DNA from: Ruminococcus sp. UBA3665
GTDB taxonomy: Bacteria > Bacillota > Clostridia > Oscillospirales > Ruminococcaceae
DNA: 20,432 nucleotides
Reading direction: 5' to 3'
NCBI GenBank assembly: GCA_002373165.1
Contig: DFJS01000091.1
Span: 1 to 20,432 of the forward strand
A model generated the notes under the pieces. It was not told the origin of the DNA. It ran no database searches and was given only the letters and a program-made list of their open reading frames with translations. A program made the position numbers and the translations under genes. Each line of letters begins with the position of its first letter. The first letter of the stretch is position 1. Positions 7,951 through 14,061 of the stretch are shown piece by piece.

Positions 7951-8478
7951 ATGCTGTTTATACAGGAATTTACTGTGAAATATGATAAATCCCGGCGTTC
8001 CGGCGAAGATATGCGGAAAATCAATTCTGTCCGGTTTAAAGAAATTTCCGATGTCAGACCGGATTGTTCCGGCGGAGAAATCTGTTTCTGCAAAGGGGTC
8101 TATACAAGAAAACCTGCCAGACCTGCAAAGGCTGTGCCTTATCAGGAGAATCTCCGCGTTTCGGAAAGAGTTTTGCTTCGCAAACAGGATGAAAATTATC
8201 AGATAGTCTATTCTCACCGCCCTGCACAGCAGTTTTTCAAGCCCGTGTTCACACTGGGAAAAAATCAGTACGGCAGAATTGTCTATAACTGGAGAACTTC
8301 CAGTTTTGACAGCGAATGGGAATATGATCGGATCATTATCAATTTTCTGGATGCAGACACATCCGCATACCGGCCGAAACTGTTTTTCCGGAAAGAACCG
8401 GATTTCTTGTTTGAAGATCTGGCCTGGCTCCGTTACTGCGGAGAGTATCACAAAAGGAGAATTGCCAATGCACGGTAA
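7951..8478 (+). CDS. Uncharacterised basic protein in the macrodomain operon
   Basis: 175 residues; starts 6 nt after the macrodomain gene with GGATGAGGA upstream, and its 3' end overlaps the next gene by 11 nt. No signal peptide or membrane segment. The sequence is rich in Arg and aromatic residues, with apparent beta-strand stretches (NYQIVYSHRP, QYGRIVYNWRTSSFDSEW, YDRIIINFLD) and a C-terminal helical part with RYCGEYHKRR. I do not recognise a family. The tight packing between a macrodomain hydrolase and a nucleotide-kinase-like gene suggests co-translation and perhaps a role in nucleotide or ADP-ribose metabolism, but no catalytic motif is evident. Confidence 0.75.
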   Translation: MLFIQEFTVKYDKSRRSGEDMRKINSVRFKEISDVRPDCSGGEICFCKGVYTRKPARPAKAVPYQENLRVSERVLLRKQDENYQIVYSHRPAQQFFKPVFTLGKNQYGRIVYNWRTSSFDSEWEYDRIIINFLDADTSAYRPKLFFRKEPDFLFEDLAWLRYCGEYHKRRIANAR

Positions 8479-9142
8479 AATTATAATTATCGAAGGACTT
8501 GACGGCTGCGGAAAATCCACTCAGGTCGATTTGCTGAAAGAACACTTTACAGGCGAAAATTTCAGATTTCTGAGTTTTCCGGATTATCAGTCACTTGCCG
8601 GAGAATTGATTCTGGAATATCTGCATAAGAAAATTCCCGAAACAGATGCCGAAAAAAGTGCCTATTCTGCAAGCAGTTTCTATGCAATCGACAGATATAT
8701 CAGCTATCGGAAAGACTGGCGTGTGGATTATCAGCAGGGGAAGACTATCATATCCGCAAGATATACAACTTCTAACGCGATCTATCAGATGACCAAACTC
8801 CCCCGCGAAAAATGGGAAGATTACCGGAACTGGCTCTATGATTATGAATATCAGAAATTGGGCATTCCTCAGCCTGATGAGGTCATTTTTCTGGATGTGC
8901 CTGTCGAAATCTCGCAGAAATTATTATCCAAACGCTATCAGGGCGAAGAATCCAGAAAAGATGCACACGAATCCGATACGGAATATCTGAAACACTGCCA
9001 TGATGCGGCTCTCTGTGCCGGAACAGCCGGCAAGCCGTGGAAATTTCTGAACTGCTGTGAAAATAATCAGATGAAATCCATCGAAGCAATTCAGAAAGAA
9101 TTGATTCAGACAATTGAACAGATTTTAGGAGGTAAAATATAA
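8468..9142 (+). CDS. Thymidylate kinase-like nucleoside monophosphate kinase
   Basis: 224 residues from ATG 8468 (AAAGGAG upstream); the frame extends upstream only through the previous gene. The P-loop GLDGCGKST is at 10-18. DRY at 75-77, preceded by SSFYAI, and RYTTSNAIYQ at 98-107 match the dTMP kinase DR(Y) and S-x-AYQ motifs that hold the acceptor nucleotide. DEVIFLDVPVE is the core strand before the LID, and KRYQGEESRKDAHESD is the LID-like segment. The expected reaction is ATP-dependent phosphorylation of dTMP to dTDP. Its place in a macrodomain operon, rather than beside holB as for many housekeeping tmk genes, leaves open that it is a second, specialised kinase. Start overlaps the upstream gene by 11 nt; the stop overlaps the next start by 1 nt (TAATG). 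Confidence 0.82.
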   Translation: MHGKIIIIEGLDGCGKSTQVDLLKEHFTGENFRFLSFPDYQSLAGELILEYLHKKIPETDAEKSAYSASSFYAIDRYISYRKDWRVDYQQGKTIISARYTTSNAIYQMTKLPREKWEDYRNWLYDYEYQKLGIPQPDEVIFLDVPVEISQKLLSKRYQGEESRKDAHESDTEYLKHCHDAALCAGTAGKPWKFLNCCENNQMKSIEAIQKELIQTIEQILGGKI

Positions 9143-9570
9143 TGTCAAGAGAAACAAGTATTTCAGTCCAGATTCACAACGCGCCGGAGGATATTGTCAG
9201 CGTGATAAAAGCATTTCAGCAGATTGGCTGGGAATTCCGGCCGGAGATAGAATATCTGCCCCTGCATGATGAAGATGCCTCCAACTGGCAGAAAGAAAAA
9301 TTATCTCCGGAAGAGCTGTTTGCTCTCATAGACGAAAAACAGCGAAATCAGGAGACAATCGGGTTAATTTTATATTATCATAATACAGAAATCGGAATCA
9401 TGCTTCTGCTCTGGCAGTCGGAACAAATCGACATTCTGCCGGATATTAACAGGAAAACACTGAAAAATTCAGATATCACGGATATCTCTTTCTATCTGGA
9501 GCGTACTGTTGTAAAACTGGAAGAATTCGGTTATGTTTTCACGCAGATAGATATATGTGAGACTATCTGA
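9142..9570 (+). CDS. Uncharacterised small acidic protein
   Basis: 142 residues. The ATG shares its A with the stop codon of the kinase gene (TAATG) and has AGGAGGT upstream, so translation is probably coupled. Soluble, acidic, no membrane segment. It starts with SISVQIHNAPEDIVSVIKAFQQIGW, which reads as a strand followed by a helix (given here as 'ISVQIHN' then 'DIVSVIKAFQQI'), has a central LILYYHNTEIGIMLLLW strand pair and a C-terminal helix. I do not recognise the family. Last gene of the 6744-9570 run. Its last 8 nt overlap the 3' end of the convergent gene at 9563-10324. Confidence 0.72.
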   Translation: MSRETSISVQIHNAPEDIVSVIKAFQQIGWEFRPEIEYLPLHDEDASNWQKEKLSPEELFALIDEKQRNQETIGLILYYHNTEIGIMLLLWQSEQIDILPDINRKTLKNSDITDISFYLERTVVKLEEFGYVFTQIDICETI

Positions 9571-10324
9571 AACAAAGCCAGAGAATGCCATAAATCACAG
9601 GCTGATGCAGAGCATAGATTTCGAGGGCGTGTCTGCCGATGAAGTTCAGAATTCTGATGCCCTGCCATCTGATATTCAGAATTTTTTCTCCGAATGCCTG
9701 ATAGATGAAGAATCCGGTCAGGAACAGGAACATCCACGGAATCAAAGAAAAATAATCTGTTGAATAAAATCCTCTCTGCGGAAAGCCGAAATAAGCAGTC
9801 AGATAATTCCGGTAGAGAAATTCCGGCAGAGCAATCAGTTCATGACTGAAAAATCCCAGAAATCTGTCATCTATATGCTTTGTGAAGCCAAACAGCAGAA
9901 AACTGCTCACGAATCCCGGCACTGCCGGGATTTTTTGCAGAAATTTCCGGCATCCGGCCATAATCAGCATACAGGAGCCGATCAGTGTCAGAACGCCGAA
10001 TAAAATCAAATCTTCCGGCATGAATAATGCTGTGAACAGAGTAATTCCGGCACCCAGTCCGAATACGGTCAGTCCGCGCCGGAGAAGATGACGGCTCATT
10101 CCGGCGCAGAATCCGGATAATAAAATAAAGCTCCAGCAAATGTACTGCTGCCAGAAATAAGCTCCCGGGCCGTAGTACCAGTTCCAGTCCATGCCAAAGA
10201 GATACACCAGATCCCACACGGCATGAAATGCAATCATATTCAGCACAGTAAAGCCCCGGATGCAGTCCAGAAAATGACATCTGTTTTCAGTCGGCTTGGA
10301 TTGCAGAAATTCTTTGAAATTCAT
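9563..10324 (-). CDS. DUF1624 / HGSNAT-type membrane acyltransferase domain protein
   Basis: 253 residues; ATG at 10324 with AAAGGGGCG upstream. Seven or more hydrophobic segments. The N-terminal signature FLDCIRGFTVLNMIAFHAVWDL (in part: Asp20, Arg23, His34) is typical of DUF1624, related to heparan-alpha-glucosaminide N-acetyltransferase and to the acyltransferase-3/YeiB group, whose conserved R and H sit on the first helix. The C-terminus has GRHALEIYALHQPVIYGI, also typical. The family is thought to acylate extracytoplasmic glycans or similar molecules using a cytoplasmic acyl donor; the substrate here is unknown. Monocistronic, with its own promoter at 10348-10376. The 3' end overlaps the convergent gene by 8 nt. 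Confidence 0.85.
   Translation of the reverse strand: MNFKEFLQSKPTENRCHFLDCIRGFTVLNMIAFHAVWDLVYLFGMDWNWYYGPGAYFWQQYICWSFILLSGFCAGMSRHLLRRGLTVFGLGAGITLFTALFMPEDLILFGVLTLIGSCMLIMAGCRKFLQKIPAVPGFVSSFLLFGFTKHIDDRFLGFFSHELIALPEFLYRNYLTAYFGFPQRGFYSTDYFSLIPWMFLFLTGFFIYQAFGEKILNIRWQGIRILNFIGRHALEIYALHQPVIYGILWLCFR
9912..9936 (+). terminator. Plus-strand terminator-like hairpin inside the DUF1624 gene
   Basis: AATCCCGGC (9912-9920), loop ACT, GCCGGGATT (9924-9932), then a run of six T (9931-9936). In the plus direction this is a textbook intrinsic terminator. It lies about 340 nt beyond the end of the 6744-9570 operon, within the antisense coding sequence of the convergent gene. Confidence 0.6.
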
Positions 10325-10347
10325 GAAAACGCCCCTTTCTGCATTTC

Positions 10348-10376
10348 ATGATAGCATAAAATCATGAATTTGTCAA
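10348..10376 (-). promoter_or_regulatory. Sigma-A promoter of the DUF1624 gene
   Basis: On the minus strand: TTGACA (10376-10371), 17-bp spacer, TATCAT (10353-10348) with TGC directly upstream (extended -10), about 24 bp before the start codon. Confidence 0.82.
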
Positions 10377-10455
10377 GATTTTGTTAATATCATACATAAA
10401 TATTAACCGGGATTTATTGAAATTCACAAAATTGGCATAAATTTCATAAAAGTGC

Positions 10456-10483
10456 TTGACATTTCAGAATTTTGTGATATAAT
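10456..10483 (+). promoter_or_regulatory. Sigma-A promoter of the Ro60 (TROVE) locus
   Basis: TTGACA (10456-10461), 16-bp spacer, TATAAT (10478-10483), with TGA before the -10 (extended -10). It predicts a 5' leader of roughly 210 nt before the ATG at 10704. Confidence 0.85.
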
Positions 10484-10489
10484 AAATAT

Positions 10490-10703
10490 TGTTGAGAGTT
10501 GAGAAGATGCAGCTCAGCAATCATTACAGAAGCGACAGTTGTGGAATGTTGTTTCAGTGTTTTAATTCCAGAATTAATATTTGTCAGTGTACGCCGTGAA
10601 TGCTTTAAGATTTTCAGGATTTATTGAATGAGAAAGAGGTCAGTTTGAATTTTAAAGTAAATTCAGGGCATTTTATTTTCTCTTTTTTGGACAGGAGGCA
10701 AAT
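10490..10703 (+). other. Long 5' leader of the TROVE gene, with inverted repeats
   Basis: No convincing ORF. Two possible hairpins: GTTGAG pairing with CTCAGC around a 9-nt loop near the expected RNA start, and TTAATTC-CA-GAATTAA at 10562-10577. The segment around 10508-10530 (GATGCAG ... CATTAC) faintly recalls the GCAG-N8-GTTAC signature of the downstream candidate Y RNAs, but the spacing differs. It ends with AGGAGG 6 nt before the ATG. It may simply be an untranslated leader or may carry autoregulation by the Ro protein. Confidence 0.45.
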
Positions 10704-12359
10704 ATGGGCAGGATATTCAAAGAAGTTTCTCGCATGAATGAGGAACGCAAACTCAGAAGAAACGAAACTGTCACTAATTTTATGGGCGGCGATTCTTATC
10801 AAATCAATCCGCTCGATACGCTGAAAATGATTGCAGCATCATCCATATTCGGCGAGGCATCGTATTACCGGAGTAACGTCCGGGATGGAAGATATCGTTT
10901 CCTTGCGGAATACAGCGATGAGTTCGCAAAAGAAGTGTTCAGCATCTACGACGGCAAAAGCACTACGGAAATCTTTCAGGAAGCTATTGATGCTTCTCTG
11001 GATTACGATTTCGGCGCAACGCTGGAGCTGGCCGCAGAACTCCGCAATACGTATAATATGCGCCTGAATCCGCAGGTTATTATGGTAAGAGCGGCAATTC
11101 ATCCTAAACGGATTGAATTTACAAAAGAACATCCTAACGAGTTCAACCGGATTAATCAGCTGGTGATGCATCGCGCGGATGAACCCGTCACACAGCTGAC
11201 ATATTATCTGTATCTGTGCGAAGGAAAGAAAAATAAAATTCCTTCTCTTTTGAAGAGAAGCACAGCAAAGAAGCTTTCTTCTTTATCCGCATATGCGGTA
11301 AATAAATATAAAAATGCCGAAATCGGCATGATTAACGCCGTACGCATCACACATGCGCACAGCAAGGTAATCGACGAGCTGATGCAGACAGGAGCTGTTG
11401 CTGTTACCGAACAGGAACAGACCTGGGAACAGAAACGCTCTGCCGGAATGTCATGGCGTGAAATCATCGAATCCACAGACATAGGCCATATGGCAATGCT
11501 GCGGAATCTCCGGAATATCTTCACAGAAGTGCAGGATATCCAGTTCTGCACAGGATATCTTGAAAAATTAAAATCCGGAGTGCTGAACGGCAGACAGTTC
11601 CCGTTCCGGTACTATGCCGCATACAATGCCGTAAAGAGTGCAAGTGATATTCATCATCAGGATGAAATCCTGAAAGCTCTGGAAGAGTGTATGGATATTT
11701 CTCTGGGAAATATGCCGAAACTCCGCGGCCGGACAATGTGCCTTTCAGACAATTCCGGTTCGGCATGGGGATGCATTCCGTCGGAATACGGTTCTGTTAC
11801 AATTGCCGAGATTGATAATCTCTCCTCTGTGATTGCGGCTAAGTGTTCCGATGAAGGCGAAGTCGGCAAGTTCGGCGACACGCTGGTGCGGTTCGGCGTG
11901 AAAGGTTCTGTTCTGGAACGGACAAGAGCTGTCACAAAAGAACGCTATTCTGATGTCGGAGCTTCTACCGAAGGCGGTATCTGGAAATTCTTCCGTGATG
12001 CGATCAAGAAAAAAACATATTATGATAATATTTTTATTTTCTCTGATCAGCAGGCAGGCACGGGCGGACTGTACGGCACCAGTCAGGACAAGCGGGAATA
12101 TGAAGAAAAACATTATTCCTGCCATCATAATTATATCAATGTCTATAAGCTGGTACTGGATTACAGACGGATGGTAAATCCGAAAGTGAATGTATTCAGC
12201 GTACAGACAGCCGGATATAATAATATTCTTCTTCCGCAGATGTCCTACCGGTGCGCAATGCTGACCGGCTGGACGGGAAAAGAAATCCAGTTCGCAGCGG
12301 AATACATCCGTCAGTGGGACGAAATCGAGCAGAACGCTCGCAAGCAGATTGAAAATTAA
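10704..12359 (+). CDS. rsr: TROVE-domain protein, bacterial Ro60 orthologue (Rsr)
   Basis: 551 residues; AGGAGG 6 nt before ATG 10704. The N-terminal two thirds form the alpha-helical HEAT-like ring of the TROVE module: N-terminal TNFMGGDSYQINPLDTLKM, internal LELAAELRNTYNMRLNPQVIMVRAA (in part) and SLLKRSTAKKLSSLSAYAVNKYK. The C-terminal third is a von Willebrand A-like fold with a MIDAS: DNSGS at 349-353 after MCLS, FGD near 391, a Ser/Thr pair near 421-422, and SDQQ at 447-450. Ro60 binds Y RNAs on its outer surface and misfolded or 3'-tailed RNAs through the ring; in Deinococcus and Salmonella Rsr works with PNPase through a Y RNA. Length is typical. The 3' flank carries three candidate Y RNAs and a hairpin array, which supports the assignment. 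Confidence 0.93.
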   Translation: MGRIFKEVSRMNEERKLRRNETVTNFMGGDSYQINPLDTLKMIAASSIFGEASYYRSNVRDGRYRFLAEYSDEFAKEVFSIYDGKSTTEIFQEAIDASLDYDFGATLELAAELRNTYNMRLNPQVIMVRAAIHPKRIEFTKEHPNEFNRINQLVMHRADEPVTQLTYYLYLCEGKKNKIPSLLKRSTAKKLSSLSAYAVNKYKNAEIGMINAVRITHAHSKVIDELMQTGAVAVTEQEQTWEQKRSAGMSWREIIESTDIGHMAMLRNLRNIFTEVQDIQFCTGYLEKLKSGVLNGRQFPFRYYAAYNAVKSASDIHHQDEILKALEECMDISLGNMPKLRGRTMCLSDNSGSAWGCIPSEYGSVTIAEIDNLSSVIAAKCSDEGEVGKFGDTLVRFGVKGSVLERTRAVTKERYSDVGASTEGGIWKFFRDAIKKKTYYDNIFIFSDQQAGTGGLYGTSQDKREYEEKHYSCHHNYINVYKLVLDYRRMVNPKVNVFSVQTAGYNNILLPQMSYRCAMLTGWTGKEIQFAAEYIRQWDEIEQNARKQIEN

Positions 12360-12366
12360 ATAATAA

Positions 12367-12599
12367 GTACAGTCATGAAGCAGTGGCATGGGTTACTTCT
12401 ATTTTAGAAAAAACATATTTATGAAACGAGCTGAAATCTCTGAACTTTCCGCGGTGCAATCCGCGTCAACAAACTACCGGAAGCCGACCGGCTTAATAAA
12501 CGCACATGTTTGCAGGCATGTAAACTCTTGCACATGGCGGTTGTCTGCCATGTAAAATAACATCGACAAGCCCCCGTGCTGTGATTCTCATGACTGTAC
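12367..12599 (+). ncRNA. Candidate Y RNA 1 (long form with a multi-hairpin module)
   Basis: Begins 8 nt after the TROVE stop. A perfect 12-bp terminal stem, GTACAGTCATGA (12367-12378) with TCATGACTGTAC (12588-12599), is followed by an asymmetric internal loop and an inner helix: GCATGGG on the 5' side pairs with CCCGTGC on the 3' side, extendable by wobbles. That long end-to-end helix interrupted by an internal loop is the layout of Ro-binding Y RNA stems. The signature GCAG-N8-GTTACTTCT (12380-12400) is shared with RNAs 2 and 3. The insert has four hairpins: 12450-12465, 12481-12494, 12504-12521 and 12532-12553. Bacterial Y RNAs often have a tRNA-like module here; I see no TTCGA-type T loop, so a tRNA-like fold is not shown. 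No separate promoter is seen, so processing from the rsr mRNA is possible. Confidence 0.65.
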
Positions 12600-12613
12600 A
12601 TAAGTGCTTTTAT

Positions 12614-12696
12614 GGTGTGATGCAGAGTGTACAGTTACTTCTATAGTATTTGGAACTATAACATGATATTTATACTGTCGCTGAAATTCTCACACC
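12614..12696 (+). ncRNA. Candidate Y RNA 2 (short form)
   Basis: An 83-nt element closed by GGTGTGA (12614-12620) pairing with TCACACC (12690-12696). It carries GCAG (12622-12625), N8, GTTACTTCT (12634-12642), and on the 3' side CTG followed by AAATTC before the closing strand, as in RNA 1 (CTG-TGATTC). The inside folds as TATAGT (12642-12647) with ACTATA (12655-12660), and ACAGT can pair with ACTGT. It lacks the multi-hairpin module of RNA 1. The different closing sequences (GGTGTGA here, TCATGA in RNA 1) are both perfectly paired, which is covariation between paralogues. Confidence 0.6.
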
Positions 12697-12712
12697 TGCT
12701 TTGCAAAAAACG

Positions 12713-12808
12713 GTCATGATGCAGCAGTATCAGTTACTTCTGGAGTACAATGATAATTTTCAAAGCGTGCCTGACCAGGCATCGTATGGAAGGCAACCAT
12801 ATTCATCA
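12713..12808 (+). ncRNA. Candidate Y RNA 3 (weaker terminal stem)
   Basis: Third occurrence of TGATGCAG-N8-GTTACTTCT (GCAG 12721-12724, GTTACTTCT 12733-12741). On the 3' side ATTC (12801-12804) is followed by ATCA, which pairs with TGAT, giving a terminal helix of only about four pairs. Two hairpins lie inside: TGCCT-GACC-AGGCA (12768-12781), with the same GACC loop as the RNA 1 hairpin at 12481-12494, and TATGG-N7-CCATA (12785-12801). The 3' boundary is uncertain. It may be a diverged or decaying copy. Confidence 0.45.
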
Positions 12809-12823
12809 AAAAAAATAAGCCGC

Positions 12824-13038
12824 AATGGACACAACCATTACAAAAAAGAAAAACGGACTCATCCGTTCCCCGAAAATGAGAATGGATCTTACCATTTCAA
12901 AAAAGAAAACGGACTCATCCGTTCCCTAAAAATGAGAATGGACTTTACCATTTCAAAAAAAGAAAATGGAACTCCGCCATTTCAAAACCAGAGTACAATG
13001 GACCCGACCATTTCAAAAAAGGATAGAGTAAAATCTAT
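12824..13038 (+). repeat. Array of regularly spaced mini-hairpins
   Basis: Seven hairpins of the form AA(T/C)GG - loop of 6-7 nt - CC(A/G)TT start at 12824, 12852, 12881, 12908, 12937, 12965 and 12997; each spans 16-17 nt, so the pitch is 28, 29, 27, 29, 28 and 32 nt. Two have AACGG/CCGTT and five AATGG/CCATT, so the middle pair changes on both sides together. Loops are acacaa, actcat, atctta, actcat, acttta, aactccg and acccga. Linkers are A-rich and tend to alternate between a CAAAAAAGAAA type and a CC-N-AAAATGAG type, giving a 56-nt higher-order unit. An eighth, degenerate hairpin (ATAGA-gtaaaa-TCTAT) lies at 13023-13038. The pitch is not a multiple of three, so this is unlikely to be coding. 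Confidence 0.85.
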
Positions 13039-13100
13039 ACAATTGAATAAAAAGTTAGTTTATGTACTGATATAAATTTATTCTCGTGACTGTGTTTGAA

Positions 13101-13131
13101 AAATCCCTGCTTCGGCAGGGATTTTTATTTT
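13101..13131 (+). terminator. Rho-independent terminator with UUCG tetraloop
   Basis: AAATCCCTGC (13101-13110), TTCG, GCAGGGATTT (13115-13124), then TTATTTTT. It is the first strong terminator after the TROVE gene, so the rsr, Y RNA and hairpin-array region could be one transcript of about 2.6 kb. Confidence 0.92.
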
Positions 13132-13135
13132 TCTG

Positions 13136-13164
13136 TTTACAATTCCGGCATGATATGCTATAAT
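13136..13164 (+). promoter_or_regulatory. Sigma-A promoter of ecfT-ecfA
   Basis: TTTACA (13136-13141), 17-bp spacer, TATAAT (13159-13164) with TGC just upstream (extended -10). It follows the terminator directly and leaves a very short leader before ATG 13183. Confidence 0.85.
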
Positions 13165-13182
13165 AAAAAACGGGGTGAAAAA

Positions 13183-14061
13183 ATGCAGACACTGGAAGAA
13201 CTGCATCCTATGACAATCCTGTTATATTTTCTGCTGATTACAGGAGTGACAATGTTCTGTGCAAATCCTGTTTTACTGCTGCTCTCTCTGCTTGGCGCAG
13301 TGAGTTATTTTCTCATCCGGAACGGAAAAAAACACGGAACATATCATCTTATGTCATGGATTTTATTTCTGATTCTTTCGGGAATCAATCCGCTTGTTTC
13401 GCATAACGGCATAACCGTGCTGTTTGTGCTGAATGATAATCCTGTCACACTGGAAGCCCTGCTGTATGGCATCAATTCTGCGGTCATGATTCTGGCAGTG
13501 CTGTACTGGCTGAATTCATTCTCACAGATTATGACAAGCGAAAAAATTCTTTGTATTTTCGGAACTGTTTCGCCGAAGATTGCTCTGCTTCTGTCGATGA
13601 CACTCCGGTTTGTGCCGCTCCTGAACAGACAGAGCAGAAAAGTCAGCGATGCACAAAAAGCACTCGGATATTATCAGAGTGATAATATCATCGACAGTAT
13701 CCGGGAAAAAATGCGTGTGATGGATATCGTTATCACATGGGCTTTGGAAAACGGAATCATCACAGCGAATTCCATGGAGGCGCGTGGTTCCGGAATCGGC
13801 AGACGGACAAATTTTTCTGTTCACAGAATGCGTCACGAGGACAGAATTGTGATTCTGATTAGTATTTTATTATTCTCTGTGACCGCTGCGGCAGTCGTCC
13901 GGCATTCGCTGGATTTTGTATTTTATCCGGCGATTTCGTCAGCGGAATACAGTGCATGGTCAGCGGCAGGAACGGCATCCTATGCAGTATTGGCATTTCT
14001 GCCGGGAATTTTACAGGCGGAGGCGGCGTTAAGATGGAAATACTTACGGTCAAAAATCTGA
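13183..14061 (+). CDS. ecfT: ECF transporter transmembrane subunit EcfT
   Basis: 292 residues. The start is placed at ATG 13183 behind CGGGGTGAAAA; an upstream in-frame start would cross the promoter. About six hydrophobic segments (for example 13-31, 33-46, 57-73, 87-110, 218-235, 255-272). Between them lies the long cytoplasmic region with coupling helices: LLLSMTLRFVPLL, a basic helix (RQSRKVSDAQKALG) and SMEARGSGIGRR, which carries the Ala-Arg-Gly motif that docks on the ATPase. EcfT links the vitamin- or metal-binding S protein to the two EcfA subunits. The 3' end overlaps ecfA by 28 nt. No S gene is adjacent. Confidence 0.88.
   Translation: MQTLEELHPMTILLYFLLITGVTMFCANPVLLLLSLLGAVSYFLIRNGKKHGTYHLMSWILFLILSGINPLVSHNGITVLFVLNDNPVTLEALLYGINSAVMILAVLYWLNSFSQIMTSEKILCIFGTVSPKIALLLSMTLRFVPLLNRQSRKVSDAQKALGYYQSDNIIDSIREKMRVMDIVITWALENGIITANSMEARGSGIGRRTNFSVHRMRHEDRIVILISILLFSVTAAAVVRHSLDFVFYPAISSAEYSAWSAAGTASYAVLAFLPGILQAEAALRWKYLRSKI

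Noticed and set aside
12441..12560. A tRNA gene or clear tRNA-like domain in Y RNA 1
   Set aside because: Several hairpins are present, but there is no TTCGA-type T loop, no CCA end and no acceptor stem in tRNA geometry.
12419..12601. 60-codon minus-strand ORF across Y RNA 1
   Set aside because: Antisense to a structured element, Ser/Arg/His-rich, no ribosome binding site; its presence follows from the hairpin composition.
12824..13038. CRISPR array
   Set aside because: The repeat is only a 16-nt hairpin with variable loop, units are not identical, linkers are about 12 nt and similar to each other, and there are no cas genes.
12701..13075. 124-codon plus-strand ORF over Y RNA 3 and the hairpin array
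   Set aside because: No ribosome binding site at a sensible distance, low-complexity Lys/Asn/Phe content caused by the A-rich linkers, and the hairpin pitch (27-32 nt) is not a multiple of three, so the repeats change frame.
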